Source of the DNA: Agromyces agglutinans
GTDB taxonomy: Bacteria; Actinomycetota; Actinomycetes; Actinomycetales; Microbacteriaceae
Assembly: GCF_009647605.1 (NCBI RefSeq)
Contig: NZ_WJIF01000003.1
Span: forward strand, 62,001-126,000
DNA length: 64,000 bases
Direction of reading: 5' to 3'
In this document: piece by piece, positions 32,479-39,465 of the stretch
Layout of the letters: each line of letters begins with the position of its first letter
How positions within the stretch are numbered: the stretch's first letter is position 1
Notes under the pieces: model-generated
The model's database searches: none
What the model was told of the DNA's origin: nothing
What the model saw: the letters and a program-made list of their open reading frames with translations, nothing else
Position numbers and translations under genes: made by a program

Positions 32479-33684
32479 TTGGACACCGCTGCGCTGAAGC
32501 GCACCTGGTCGCTGGCGGAGACGCTGGGCGACGAGGTGCCGCTCTTCTTCTATTCGCACCTGTTCTACACGCACCCCGAGATCCGGGCCATGTTCCCGGT
32601 CTCCATGGCGACCCAGCGCGACCGGCTCGTCGGCGCCCTGGGGCGCATCGTGTCGAACGTCGACCAGCTCGACGAGGTGACCGCGTTCATCCAGCAACTC
32701 GGGCGCGACCACCGGCGTTTCGAGGTGATCGCCGAGCACTACGACGCCGTCGGCCTCTCGCTGCTGACGACGCTGAAGCACTTCCTCGGCGACCTGTGGA
32801 CGCCCGAGCTCGCCGCCGACTGGGCCGCCGCCTACGGCGTCATCGCCACCGCGATGGTGCAGGCGGCCGAGGAGTCCGAGCGCACCAGCCCGGCGTCGTG
32901 GGAGGGCCACGTCACAGCCGTCGATCGCCGCAGCATGGATGTCGCGATCGTCCACGTGCGCCCCGAGCCCGAGTTCGCCTTCGAGCCCGGGCAGTCGGTC
33001 GCGGTCGAGGCGCCGCAGGCGCCGCGACTCTGGCGCTACTACAGCCCGGCCAACGCGCCACGAGCCGACGGCACGCTCGAGTTCCACGTGCAGCTCGTGG
33101 CGGGCGGGCAGGTGTCGAGCGCCATCGTGCGCTCGCTGAAGGCCGGCGACGTGTTGCGGCTCGGCGCGCCGGTCGGCCAGGAGCTGACCCTCACCGAGGA
33201 AGAGCGCACGCGCGACCTGCTCATGGTCGCCGGCGGCACGGGCTTCGCCCCGGTCCGCGCGCACCTCGAGCGCATCGACCTGCACTGGCAGGCGACGGGC
33301 GACGCCCCGCGCGTGCACCTGTTCCACGGCGCACGCGTGCCGTGGAACCTGTACGAGAACCGCCTGCTGCAGAGCCTCACGAACCGGCCGTGGTTCACCT
33401 ACAGGCCCGTCGTGTCCGACGACCCGAGCTACCCGGGCCGCACGGGCCTGGTCGGCGACGCCGCGGCCGAGGGTTTCCGACCCGGCGCGATCGCGCTCGT
33501 GTGCGGGTCGCCGCCGATGGTGAAGCACACCCTCTCTCGGCTCCGCGCCGCCGGCATCGATTCGGCCGACCTGCGGTTCGAGCAGTTCGCCACGCTCGAC
33601 GAGGACAGCCATGCCCTCCACCATCACACCCCGAACCCGCAGCCTCCCGCGCTGCCTGCAGAGCGAATGGGAAGTGCCCGATGA
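32479..33684 (+). CDS. hmp: Flavohemoglobin / NO dioxygenase
   Basis: A 401-residue protein. The N-terminal globin (residues 1-135) has PLFFYSHLFYTHPEIRAMFP, with B10 Tyr25, and the proximal His78 in LGRDHRRFEVIAEHY. The reductase domain follows, with the FAD motif RYYSPANAP and NAD motifs MVAGGTGFAPVRAHL and LVCGSPPMV. It converts NO plus O2 to nitrate with NAD(P)H. The start is TTG at 32479, supported by GAGGCG upstream and by the normal N-terminus of the family. Its stop overlaps the DivIVA-like gene by four bases. The C-terminal tail after residue 380 is His/Pro-rich and not conserved. Confidence 0.92.
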   Translation: MDTAALKRTWSLAETLGDEVPLFFYSHLFYTHPEIRAMFPVSMATQRDRLVGALGRIVSNVDQLDEVTAFIQQLGRDHRRFEVIAEHYDAVGLSLLTTLKHFLGDLWTPELAADWAAAYGVIATAMVQAAEESERTSPASWEGHVTAVDRRSMDVAIVHVRPEPEFAFEPGQSVAVEAPQAPRLWRYYSPANAPRADGTLEFHVQLVAGGQVSSAIVRSLKAGDVLRLGAPVGQELTLTEEERTRDLLMVAGGTGFAPVRAHLERIDLHWQATGDAPRVHLFHGARVPWNLYENRLLQSLTNRPWFTYRPVVSDDPSYPGRTGLVGDAAAEGFRPGAIALVCGSPPMVKHTLSRLRAAGIDSADLRFEQFATLDEDSHALHHHTPNPQPPALPAERMGSAR

Positions 33685-34499
33685 CGCCCATTTGGGAAGA
33701 CCCCGACCAGTCAGCCGTTCCCGAACCGCCGGCGGCTGACACCCCGGCCGCCGAAGCATCCACCCCCGCAGGAGACCTCGTCAGCGCGGTTGCGAGCCTG
33801 CCCCTCCCGAACTCGGTCGGCTTCTCGACCCGGCACATCGGCGGCGGCTACGACCGTTCCGAGGTGGACGCGTTCGTGAAGGGATTGACGCAGACCATCG
33901 CCGAGGTGCGATCGGCGCTCGATCAGGACCGACGCGAACTCGCGGGGCTGCGAGCGGAGAACGCGCGGCTCGCCGCGGAGAATGCGCGGCTCAACACGCC
34001 CGCCAACGCGGAGCTCGAGCAGGAGGTCACGCTCGGCGCCGTGGGCCTGCTCTCGCAGGCGCAGGTCATCGCCGACAAGGCGGTCGCCGACGCCGAGGCG
34101 TATGCGCGCGATCTCGTGATCGCGGCCCGCACCCAGTACCGCGAGGCGGTCGAGCGCGCCGCCGAGCAGCCCGACGCGCCCGACCTGCCCGGCGTGCCCG
34201 GCCTGGCCGGGACGCAGGCCGCGGCATCCCACGCTCCGGCGATGCCCGAGATCGAGTACGTGCGCACCTATGCGAAGGTCGCGCAGATCCAGCTGCGGTC
34301 GGTGCTCGAGGCGCTCACCGAGCAGGTCGATCGGCTCGGCTCGCTGCCACAGCCCGACGGCGAGCCGGCGGGCGCGGCAGGCGCGGCGGTGCCGTCGTCG
34401 GCCGTCGACGACGACCTGCCCGACGAGGAACCGCATTGGCTGCCCGAGGTGCCACCCGAGCCGGCCGTGCAGCGGCAGACCTACATCCGCCCGGCGTGA
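33681..34499 (+). CDS. DivIVA-domain coiled-coil protein in the globin operon
   Basis: A 272-residue protein. Residues about 48-78 (FSTRHIGGGYDRSEVDAFVKGLTQTIAEV) match the DivIVA N-terminal domain that binds curved membranes. A coiled coil at about 75-110 (LAGLRAENARLAAENARLN) and a longer helical region up to about 220 follow. The N-terminal 45 residues and the C-terminus are Pro/Ala-rich and acidic. The ATG overlaps the hmp stop (ATGA), so it is translationally coupled to an NO-detoxifying enzyme. DivIVA proteins act in polar growth and division; the reason for the link is unknown. Confidence 0.85.
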   Translation: MTPIWEDPDQSAVPEPPAADTPAAEASTPAGDLVSAVASLPLPNSVGFSTRHIGGGYDRSEVDAFVKGLTQTIAEVRSALDQDRRELAGLRAENARLAAENARLNTPANAELEQEVTLGAVGLLSQAQVIADKAVADAEAYARDLVIAARTQYREAVERAAEQPDAPDLPGVPGLAGTQAAASHAPAMPEIEYVRTYAKVAQIQLRSVLEALTEQVDRLGSLPQPDGEPAGAAGAAVPSSAVDDDLPDEEPHWLPEVPPEPAVQRQTYIRPA

Positions 34500-34535
34500 C
34501 CTGAGCGGGCTTCGGCGGCAGCGTCGTGCCGGACG

Positions 34536-35018
34536 TCAGAGCGTCACGGTCTCGTTCTCGCCGCCGTCGTAGCGCTCGCCGGTGAGCTTCGCCTTCACGA
34601 AGCTGATCAGGGTCGCGACACGGCCGCCCGGCGTGTCCCAGTACTCGCCGGTCTCGACGGTGACCCTGATCAGCACGGCGTTCGGGCTCTGCGGTCCGTC
34701 GGGCAGCCACGCCTCGACCGAGGCATCCCAGAGTTCGTCCTTGCGCACGGGGTCGTCGACGACGTCGGCGGTGCCGGCGAACGAGACGAACGTCGAGCCC
34801 GAGTGGAGCGTGACGCCGACGCTCGGGTTGGCCTCGATCTCGTGCGCGTCGCGCGAATCCCGCTCGGCGAAGTACCAGATCACGCCGTCGTCGGTGATCT
34901 CGCGCGGCGACATCGGTCGCGCGACGAGTCGCCCGTTCCCGTCGATCGTCGTGAGCCAGCCGAACGGGATGCCCCGGGCGAGTTCGATGATGTGGGCCTG
35001 GCGCTCGTGGTCAGCCAT
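34536..35018 (-). CDS. Pyridoxamine 5'-phosphate oxidase-like FMN-binding protein (general stress protein 26 type)
   Basis: A 160-residue split-barrel flavin-binding protein: FGWLTTIDGNGRLVARPMSPREI, VIWYFAERDSRDAHEIEANPSVGVTLHSG, STFVSFAGTADVVDD, and EYWDTPGGRVATLISFVKAKLTGE. This is the pattern of the general-stress-protein-26 group. It probably binds FMN or F420; its substrate is unknown. It converges on the DivIVA-like gene with 36 bases between. Confidence 0.88.
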   Translation of the reverse strand: MADHERQAHIIELARGIPFGWLTTIDGNGRLVARPMSPREITDDGVIWYFAERDSRDAHEIEANPSVGVTLHSGSTFVSFAGTADVVDDPVRKDELWDASVEAWLPDGPQSPNAVLIRVTVETGEYWDTPGGRVATLISFVKAKLTGERYDGGENETVTL

Positions 35019-35156
35019 GCGGCGCTCCTTCCGTCGTGACGGTCGTGTCCTTCCGACGCTAGGCGCACCCGGGTGCGAGCAGGAGGGGATTGACGAACGG
35101 GCGCGAGGCGACCGTGCGGGGGCGTGTGTGCTGCGACCCCTTCGCCCGCCTGCGCT

Positions 35157-35519
35157 TCAGCGCGAGGCGGTGACGTCGAGCAGCTGCGAGAGCTGGCCGA
35201 GCGCGCCGGGCACGAGCTTGTAGTACGCCCAGGTGCCGCGCTTGGAGCGGGTGAGGAAGCCCGCATCCATCAGGATCTTCAGGTGGTGCGACACCGTCGG
35301 CTGGCTGAGGCCGACGGGCTCCGTGAGGTCGCACACGCACGCCTCGGTACCCTCGGAGGCGGCCACGATCGACACCAGGCGCAGCCGGGTGGGATCGGCC
35401 AGCGCCTTCAGCTTCCGGGCGAGGGCCTCGGCCCGCTCGGCGTCCATCGCCTCGCTCGTGAGCGGGGTGCAGCACGCGGCCGCGTCGGGCTGGATCACCG
35501 GCAGCAGGGTCGTGGACAT
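35157..35519 (-). CDS. arsR: ArsR-type arsenic-responsive repressor
   Basis: A 120-residue winged-helix repressor. The N-terminal cysteine pair is Cys16-Cys17 (DAAACCTPL), and a third/fourth thiol pair sits in EACVCDLTEPVG near residue 60. The recognition helix is LSQPTVSHHLKILMDAGFLTRSKRGTWAYY. An adjacent N-terminal CC plus a thiol in the first DNA-binding helix is the As(III) site of Corynebacterium-type ArsR proteins. It is divergent from the flavoprotein gene, over the dyad at 35533-35590. Confidence 0.9.
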   Translation of the reverse strand: MSTTLLPVIQPDAAACCTPLTSEAMDAERAEALARKLKALADPTRLRLVSIVAASEGTEACVCDLTEPVGLSQPTVSHHLKILMDAGFLTRSKRGTWAYYKLVPGALGQLSQLLDVTASR

Positions 35520-35532
35520 GCCCCCACCCTAT

Positions 35533-35590
35533 CTCGAATATTGACAAACTTCGATGGAGTGCCCACACTCAATATCGAAGTTCATCGATG
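35533..35590. promoter_or_regulatory. Dyad-rich operator/promoter between arsR and the flavoprotein gene
   Basis: Inverted copies of ATATTGA (35538) / TCAATAT (35569) and CTTCGAT (35549) / ATCGAAG (35574) fill this 90-base gap, and a further ATCGAT follows at 35584. TTGACA at 35541 lies inside the left half and can be the -35 of the rightward promoter. This is the expected place for ArsR to repress both directions. Confidence 0.7.
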
Positions 35591-35608
35591 CCCGAGGAGG
35601 CGCCCACC

Positions 35609-36949
35609 ATGACGTTGATCGATCTCACCGTGCCGACCCTGCAGCGACGCGGGCTCGACACCCTGCCGGTCGCGATCATCGGCGCCGGCCCGGTTGGGCT
35701 CGCCGCGGCCGCGAACCTGGTCGAACGCGGCATCGACTTCGTGATCTACGAAGCGGGCGATGAGATCGCGTCCAGCATCCGGCAGTGGGGTCACACGCGG
35801 CTGTTCTCGCCATGGCAGCACGTCATCGACCCCGCGTCGAGCCGGTTGCTCGAGGCCGCCGGCTGGCAGGCGCTCGCGCCCGAGGCGCTCCCCACCGGCA
35901 CCGAGCTCGTCGAGCAGTACCTCGAGCCGCTGGCCGCGCTCGACGAGATCGCCGGCCGCATCCGCACCGGCGTCAAGGTCGAGGCCGTCACGCGGCAGGG
36001 CATGGACCGCACCCGCACCGCCCGACGCGCGGCCACCCCGTTCCTGCTCCGCGCCCGCACGGCCGACGGCGTCGAGGAGTACACCGCGCGCGCCGTGATC
36101 GACACGTCGGGCACCTACGCCCACCCGAACAGCCTCGGCTCCTCCGGCCTGGACCCGCTGGGCCTGGCGGACGTCGCCGACCGGGTCAGCCACGCCCTGC
36201 CCGACGTCCTCGGCCGCGAACGAGCCCGCTTCGCCGGCCGGCACACCACCGTCGTCGGCGCCGGACATTCGGCCGCCAACACCCTGCTGGCGCTCGCCGA
36301 GCTCGCCGAGCAGGAACCCGGCACCCGGATCACCTGGCTGATCCGAAACGTGAGCGCCGTCCGCGTCACGACCTCCGACGACGACGGGCTCGCGGCCCGC
36401 GCCTCCATCGGGCGACGCGTCGACGCCCTCGTCGCAGCCGGCCGCATCACCGTCATCGACCGGTTCGAGATCGTCCGCCTCGGCCGCACCGACGACGGCG
36501 TGCGCCTGGTCGGCGCCCGCGACGGCGAGCTCGTCGAGCACGACACCGACCTCGTCGTCAGCGCAACCGGATTCCGCCCCGACCTCGACATGCTCCGCGA
36601 GATCCGCCTCGAGCTCGACGACATCGTCGAGGCCCCCAAGCGCCTCGCGCCGTTGATCGACCCGAACGTGCACACCTGCGGCACCGTCGAGCCCCACGGC
36701 TTCGCCGAACTCACCCACCCCGAGCCCGGGTTCTTCCTCGCCGGCATGAAGAGCTACGGCCGCGCACCGACGTTCCTCCTCGCAACCGGGTACGAGCAGG
36801 TGCGCTCCATCACCGCCTGGCTCGCCGGCGATCTCGCCGCGGCGACCAACGTCGAGCTCGTGCTGCCCGAGACCGGGGTCTGCTCCACGAGCCTCGCGGC
36901 CGAGGCATCCTCGTGCGGAACGAATGACGCGTCGAGCTGCTGCTCGTGA
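35609..36949 (+). CDS. Arsenic-locus FAD/NAD(P)-dependent oxidoreductase with cysteine-rich tail
   Basis: A 446-residue flavoprotein. The FAD Rossmann motif is VAIIGAGPVGLAAAANLVERG, the second dinucleotide motif is TTVVGAGHSAANTLLALAELA, and VSATGFRPDLDML lies between. It resembles the ArsO-like monooxygenases of ars operons. The C-terminus carries isolated cysteines ending in SSCCS (also GVCSTS and SSCGTN), which could bind arsenite. I start at ATG 35609 because AGGAGG is nine bases upstream; an ATG at 35588 would add seven residues but precedes that site. Neighbours arsR and arsC support an arsenic role; the reaction is unproven. Confidence 0.8.
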   Translation: MTLIDLTVPTLQRRGLDTLPVAIIGAGPVGLAAAANLVERGIDFVIYEAGDEIASSIRQWGHTRLFSPWQHVIDPASSRLLEAAGWQALAPEALPTGTELVEQYLEPLAALDEIAGRIRTGVKVEAVTRQGMDRTRTARRAATPFLLRARTADGVEEYTARAVIDTSGTYAHPNSLGSSGLDPLGLADVADRVSHALPDVLGRERARFAGRHTTVVGAGHSAANTLLALAELAEQEPGTRITWLIRNVSAVRVTTSDDDGLAARASIGRRVDALVAAGRITVIDRFEIVRLGRTDDGVRLVGARDGELVEHDTDLVVSATGFRPDLDMLREIRLELDDIVEAPKRLAPLIDPNVHTCGTVEPHGFAELTHPEPGFFLAGMKSYGRAPTFLLATGYEQVRSITAWLAGDLAAATNVELVLPETGVCSTSLAAEASSCGTNDASSCCS

Positions 36950-37009
36950 CGACCGATCGGCCGTCTCGGCGAGACGATGCACGTCGGCCCGCATCGATCG
37001 ACACCCGTC

Positions 37010-37015
37010 TATCAT
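37010..37015 (+). promoter_or_regulatory. Candidate -10 (TATCAT) for a leaderless arsC transcript
   Basis: TATCAT ends seven bases before the arsC ATG and no ribosome site is present, so transcription could begin at the start codon. A CATCGATCGA dyad lies just upstream, similar in composition to the arsR operator. Confidence 0.4.
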
Positions 37016-37021
37016 TCGACC

Positions 37022-37429
37022 ATGACCTCTGAGCGGCCCACCGTCCTGTTCGTCTGCGTGCACAACGCGGGCCGCTCGCAGATGGCCGCGGGGTACCTCC
37101 GCGAGCTCGCGGGTGAGCGCATCGAGGTGCGCTCGGCCGGCTCCGAGCCGAAGGACCGGATCAACCCGGTGGCCGTCGAGGCGATGGCCGAGGAGGGTAT
37201 CGACATCGCCGGCAACACCCCGAAGGTGCTCACGGTCGACGCCGTCAAGGAGTCCGACGTCGTGATCACGATGGGCTGCGGCGACGCCTGCCCGATCTTC
37301 CCGGGCAAGCGCTACGAGGACTGGGAGCTCGACGACCCCGCCGGCCAGGACATCGAGGCCGTGCGCCCGATCCGCGACGAGATCCGGCGTCGCGTCGAGG
37401 AATTGATCGGCGAGCTGCTGCCGGCGTAG
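37022..37429 (+). CDS. arsC: Arsenate reductase, low-molecular-weight phosphatase type
   Basis: A 135-residue enzyme with the CX5R phosphatase loop: Cys12 to Arg18 in FVCVHNAGRSQMAAG. It has the paired cysteines Cys86 and Cys90 in MGCGDACPIFPG and the acid loop DWELDDPAGQ. It reduces arsenate to arsenite using thioredoxin or mycothiol/mycoredoxin. The Cys pair follows the thioredoxin-coupled pattern. It lies 72 bases after the flavoprotein gene and probably also has its own promoter. Confidence 0.93.
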   Translation: MTSERPTVLFVCVHNAGRSQMAAGYLRELAGERIEVRSAGSEPKDRINPVAVEAMAEEGIDIAGNTPKVLTVDAVKESDVVITMGCGDACPIFPGKRYEDWELDDPAGQDIEAVRPIRDEIRRRVEELIGELLPA

Positions 37430-37562
37430 GCGGGCGGATGACTCGACCGTCGGGGCTGCACCGTCCTCAGGTCAGCGGCTCCGGCGCCGATGAGGGTCTC
37501 GGGGGTACCGGCAACGGAAGCGACTACGCCGCGCTGGAGCGAAGCGAGCATCCCGCCGCACG

Positions 37563-38495
37563 TCACTGCTCGAGGAACCGCACCGGGAGTTCGGCGATGT
37601 GCAGCCGTGAGGACCGGACGGTGTCCTCGATCGCCCGGTGCTGGCGGTCTGGGGCGATGATCTGCACCTTCTCGACTCCGTCGATCGGCGTGCCGCCGCC
37701 ATCGGCCCAATAACTGCTGACGGCGTGGTCTTCGGCGAGTCGGCTGAGCATCGCCAGGTATTCCGCGCTTTCGCCCGGCTCGAGAATCAAGCCGAGGTTC
37801 ATGGCGTCGATCTCGACGGCGTCGTTCTCGGCGATACCGGCCGCCGCGATCAGGTCGTCGGCGTGCTCGATCAGCGGCAGGAGATGCGTGTACCCGGCCG
37901 ACGGTGCTTCTTCGAGCGCGGCGAGGGCGAATCTCCCCTCCTCCCAGATGGCCGGCTGGATCGCGAGCCCCGGGACGACCCGGTCGAGTTCGCCGACGAG
38001 CCGAACCGCATCGAACCCGAAGTCAGGGCACCGCGCGTCACGATCTGCAGCGTTCCGGAGCGTAGGTGCCGCGCGCAGCGTCACCTCGGTGGCGGCGGGC
38101 GTGCGCACGTGGATCGACCAGGTGATGGCGTCGGGATAGTCGGTCGAGCAGGCCGCATCGAGAAGTCCAGGCAGTCCGGCCTGATCGACCGCGACGGTCA
38201 TCCACGACGTCGGATTCGAGAACGTCGGCGCCTCGACCCATCGCTCCGTGTCGACCCGGCGCACGCCGGGGAGCTTCTCGACATGTCGTTCGAACTCGTC
38301 GAGCTCGGGAGATGGACGATCGAAGCGGGTTTCGTCGATCATCCAACCGAAGGTCACGACGGAGCCGATCCCGAGGACCACGATCGAAAATCCCAGGATG
38401 GACAGCCACACACGCCTCGCGGTCGTCGCGCGGTCACAATCGATCCCCCCACCCTCAGGCGCTGGTTCCCGTTTCACTCCGAGCGTGGTCGGCAT
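37563..38495 (-). CDS. Hypothetical protein with one N-terminal transmembrane helix
   Basis: A 310-residue protein. A basic N-terminus is followed by one hydrophobic helix (VWLSILGFSIVVLGIGSVVTFGWMI) and a soluble extracytoplasmic domain with an alternating beta/alpha pattern, for example PGVRRVDTERWVEAPTFSNPTSWMTVAVDQAG. No family is recognised. The ATG at 38495 has GGGAAGGG upstream. GC at third positions is lower than in the ars genes, hinting at different ancestry. The 133 bases between arsC and this gene hold nothing I can identify. Confidence 0.65.
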   Translation of the reverse strand: MPTTLGVKREPAPEGGGIDCDRATTARRVWLSILGFSIVVLGIGSVVTFGWMIDETRFDRPSPELDEFERHVEKLPGVRRVDTERWVEAPTFSNPTSWMTVAVDQAGLPGLLDAACSTDYPDAITWSIHVRTPAATEVTLRAAPTLRNAADRDARCPDFGFDAVRLVGELDRVVPGLAIQPAIWEEGRFALAALEEAPSAGYTHLLPLIEHADDLIAAAGIAENDAVEIDAMNLGLILEPGESAEYLAMLSRLAEDHAVSSYWADGGGTPIDGVEKVQIIAPDRQHRAIEDTVRSSRLHIAELPVRFLEQ

Positions 38496-38670
38496 CGCCG
38501 CCCTTCCCCGAGCCCCTCGGCCCACGACTCGAACGTAGCCCGCGAGAGCAACGCCGACCTGACGAAACCTCGAACCGAAGGCGAATCCTCACGCGTGCCC
38601 GATCACCGACAGAGCCACGCATCCCCTCAACATACGCGCCGCATCGAGTTCGCGATCAGGCGCCCGGCGA

Positions 38671-38973
38671 TCACACGAAGTCGATCGCCATGACGGGCTC
38701 CCCGGCTGGCGTCACCAGCACGAGACGTTCCGGTGTGGCGTTGTCATAGACGTGGAGGACATGGGTTTCGATGCCGGTACCACCGGACAGGCTCACAAGG
38801 TGGGTGAGCGCCGTTCCGCTTCCATCGGTGGCGAATCGTGAATACCGTTGCAGTTCGCGCGCGTCACCTTCTTGCTCCGCGCGGAGGTGCACGATCGTTC
38901 GACCACGATCCGATTCGACGAGCAGCACTCGAGCTCGAATGGCTCCGAACTGTGCCATCCGATCGACGAGCAT
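38671..38973 (-). CDS. Small hypothetical protein
   Basis: A 100-residue ORF (MLVDRMAQFGAIRARVLLVESDRGRTIV... PAGEPVMAIDFV) with beta-strand-like character and no membrane segment. An in-frame GTG at 39018 would extend it but lies against the tRNA terminator, so the ATG at 38973 is preferred. Codon use is less GC-biased than the neighbours. Nothing recognised; the 175 bases between it and the previous gene appear empty. Confidence 0.45.
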   Translation of the reverse strand: MLVDRMAQFGAIRARVLLVESDRGRTIVHLRAEQEGDARELQRYSRFATDGSGTALTHLVSLSGGTGIETHVLHVYDNATPERLVLVTPAGEPVMAIDFV

Positions 38974-39021
38974 CACCCGATTCACGTGCACAACGTACTC
39001 GCTCCTTACCGGGTACACGAA

Positions 39022-39052
39022 AGGCCCGGAGCTTCCGTAGAAACCCGGGCCT
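39022..39052 (-). terminator. Terminator of the tRNA operon
   Basis: AGGCCCGG and CCGGGCCT form an 8-bp stem two bases beyond the CCA end of tRNA-Met, followed in the minus direction by TTTCG. It would end a tRNA-Thr/tRNA-Met transcript. Confidence 0.6.
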
Positions 39053-39053
39053 C

Positions 39054-39130
39054 TGGTAGCGAGGGCGGGACTCGAACCCGCGACACCACGATTATGAGCC
39101 GTGTGCTCTAACCACCTGAGCTACCCCGCC
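39054..39130 (-). tRNA. tRNA-Met (CAT anticodon, elongator type)
   Basis: A 77-nt cloverleaf read on the minus strand. The acceptor GGCGGGG pairs with CCTCGCT through two G-U pairs, the D arm is GCTCAGGTGGTTAGAGC, the anticodon stem-loop is CACGG-CTCATAA-TCGTG with anticodon CAT, and the T arm is GCGGGTTCGAGTCCCGC. The CCA end is encoded. Confidence 0.95.
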
Positions 39131-39176
39131 GGGAAGTCCGTCAGTGCGGGGGTGGAGCCCCGGCACCGACGAACAG

Positions 39177-39248
<72 letters not shown>

Positions 39249-39465
39249 GGCGTCACCGCTCGCGGCAACCGTACGAGGATATCACCAGATCTCGCGTCCT
39301 CCGAATCGGGTCCGGACCGCTGAATCGTGCGCCGTCGAAGGGGTCGGATGCCACGGAAATGGGGCTCCGTCGCATACCCCCAGTTCGGGGAGGACCCTGA
39401 TGCGGAGGTCCTGCCGCACGACTATCTTCGGCCCCAGCGCAGTGTCTCGACGTGCAGGATGGACG

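Noticed and set aside
37438-37713. Small 91-codon plus-strand ORF after arsC
   Set aside because: No ribosome site, no recognised pattern, and it overlaps the 3' end of the minus-strand single-span gene.
38520-38545. GACTCGAAC...CCCGCGA similar to the T arm of the tRNA-Met gene, possible att site
   Set aside because: Only nine contiguous bases match and the spacing is altered; expected by chance in this composition, and no integrase is present.
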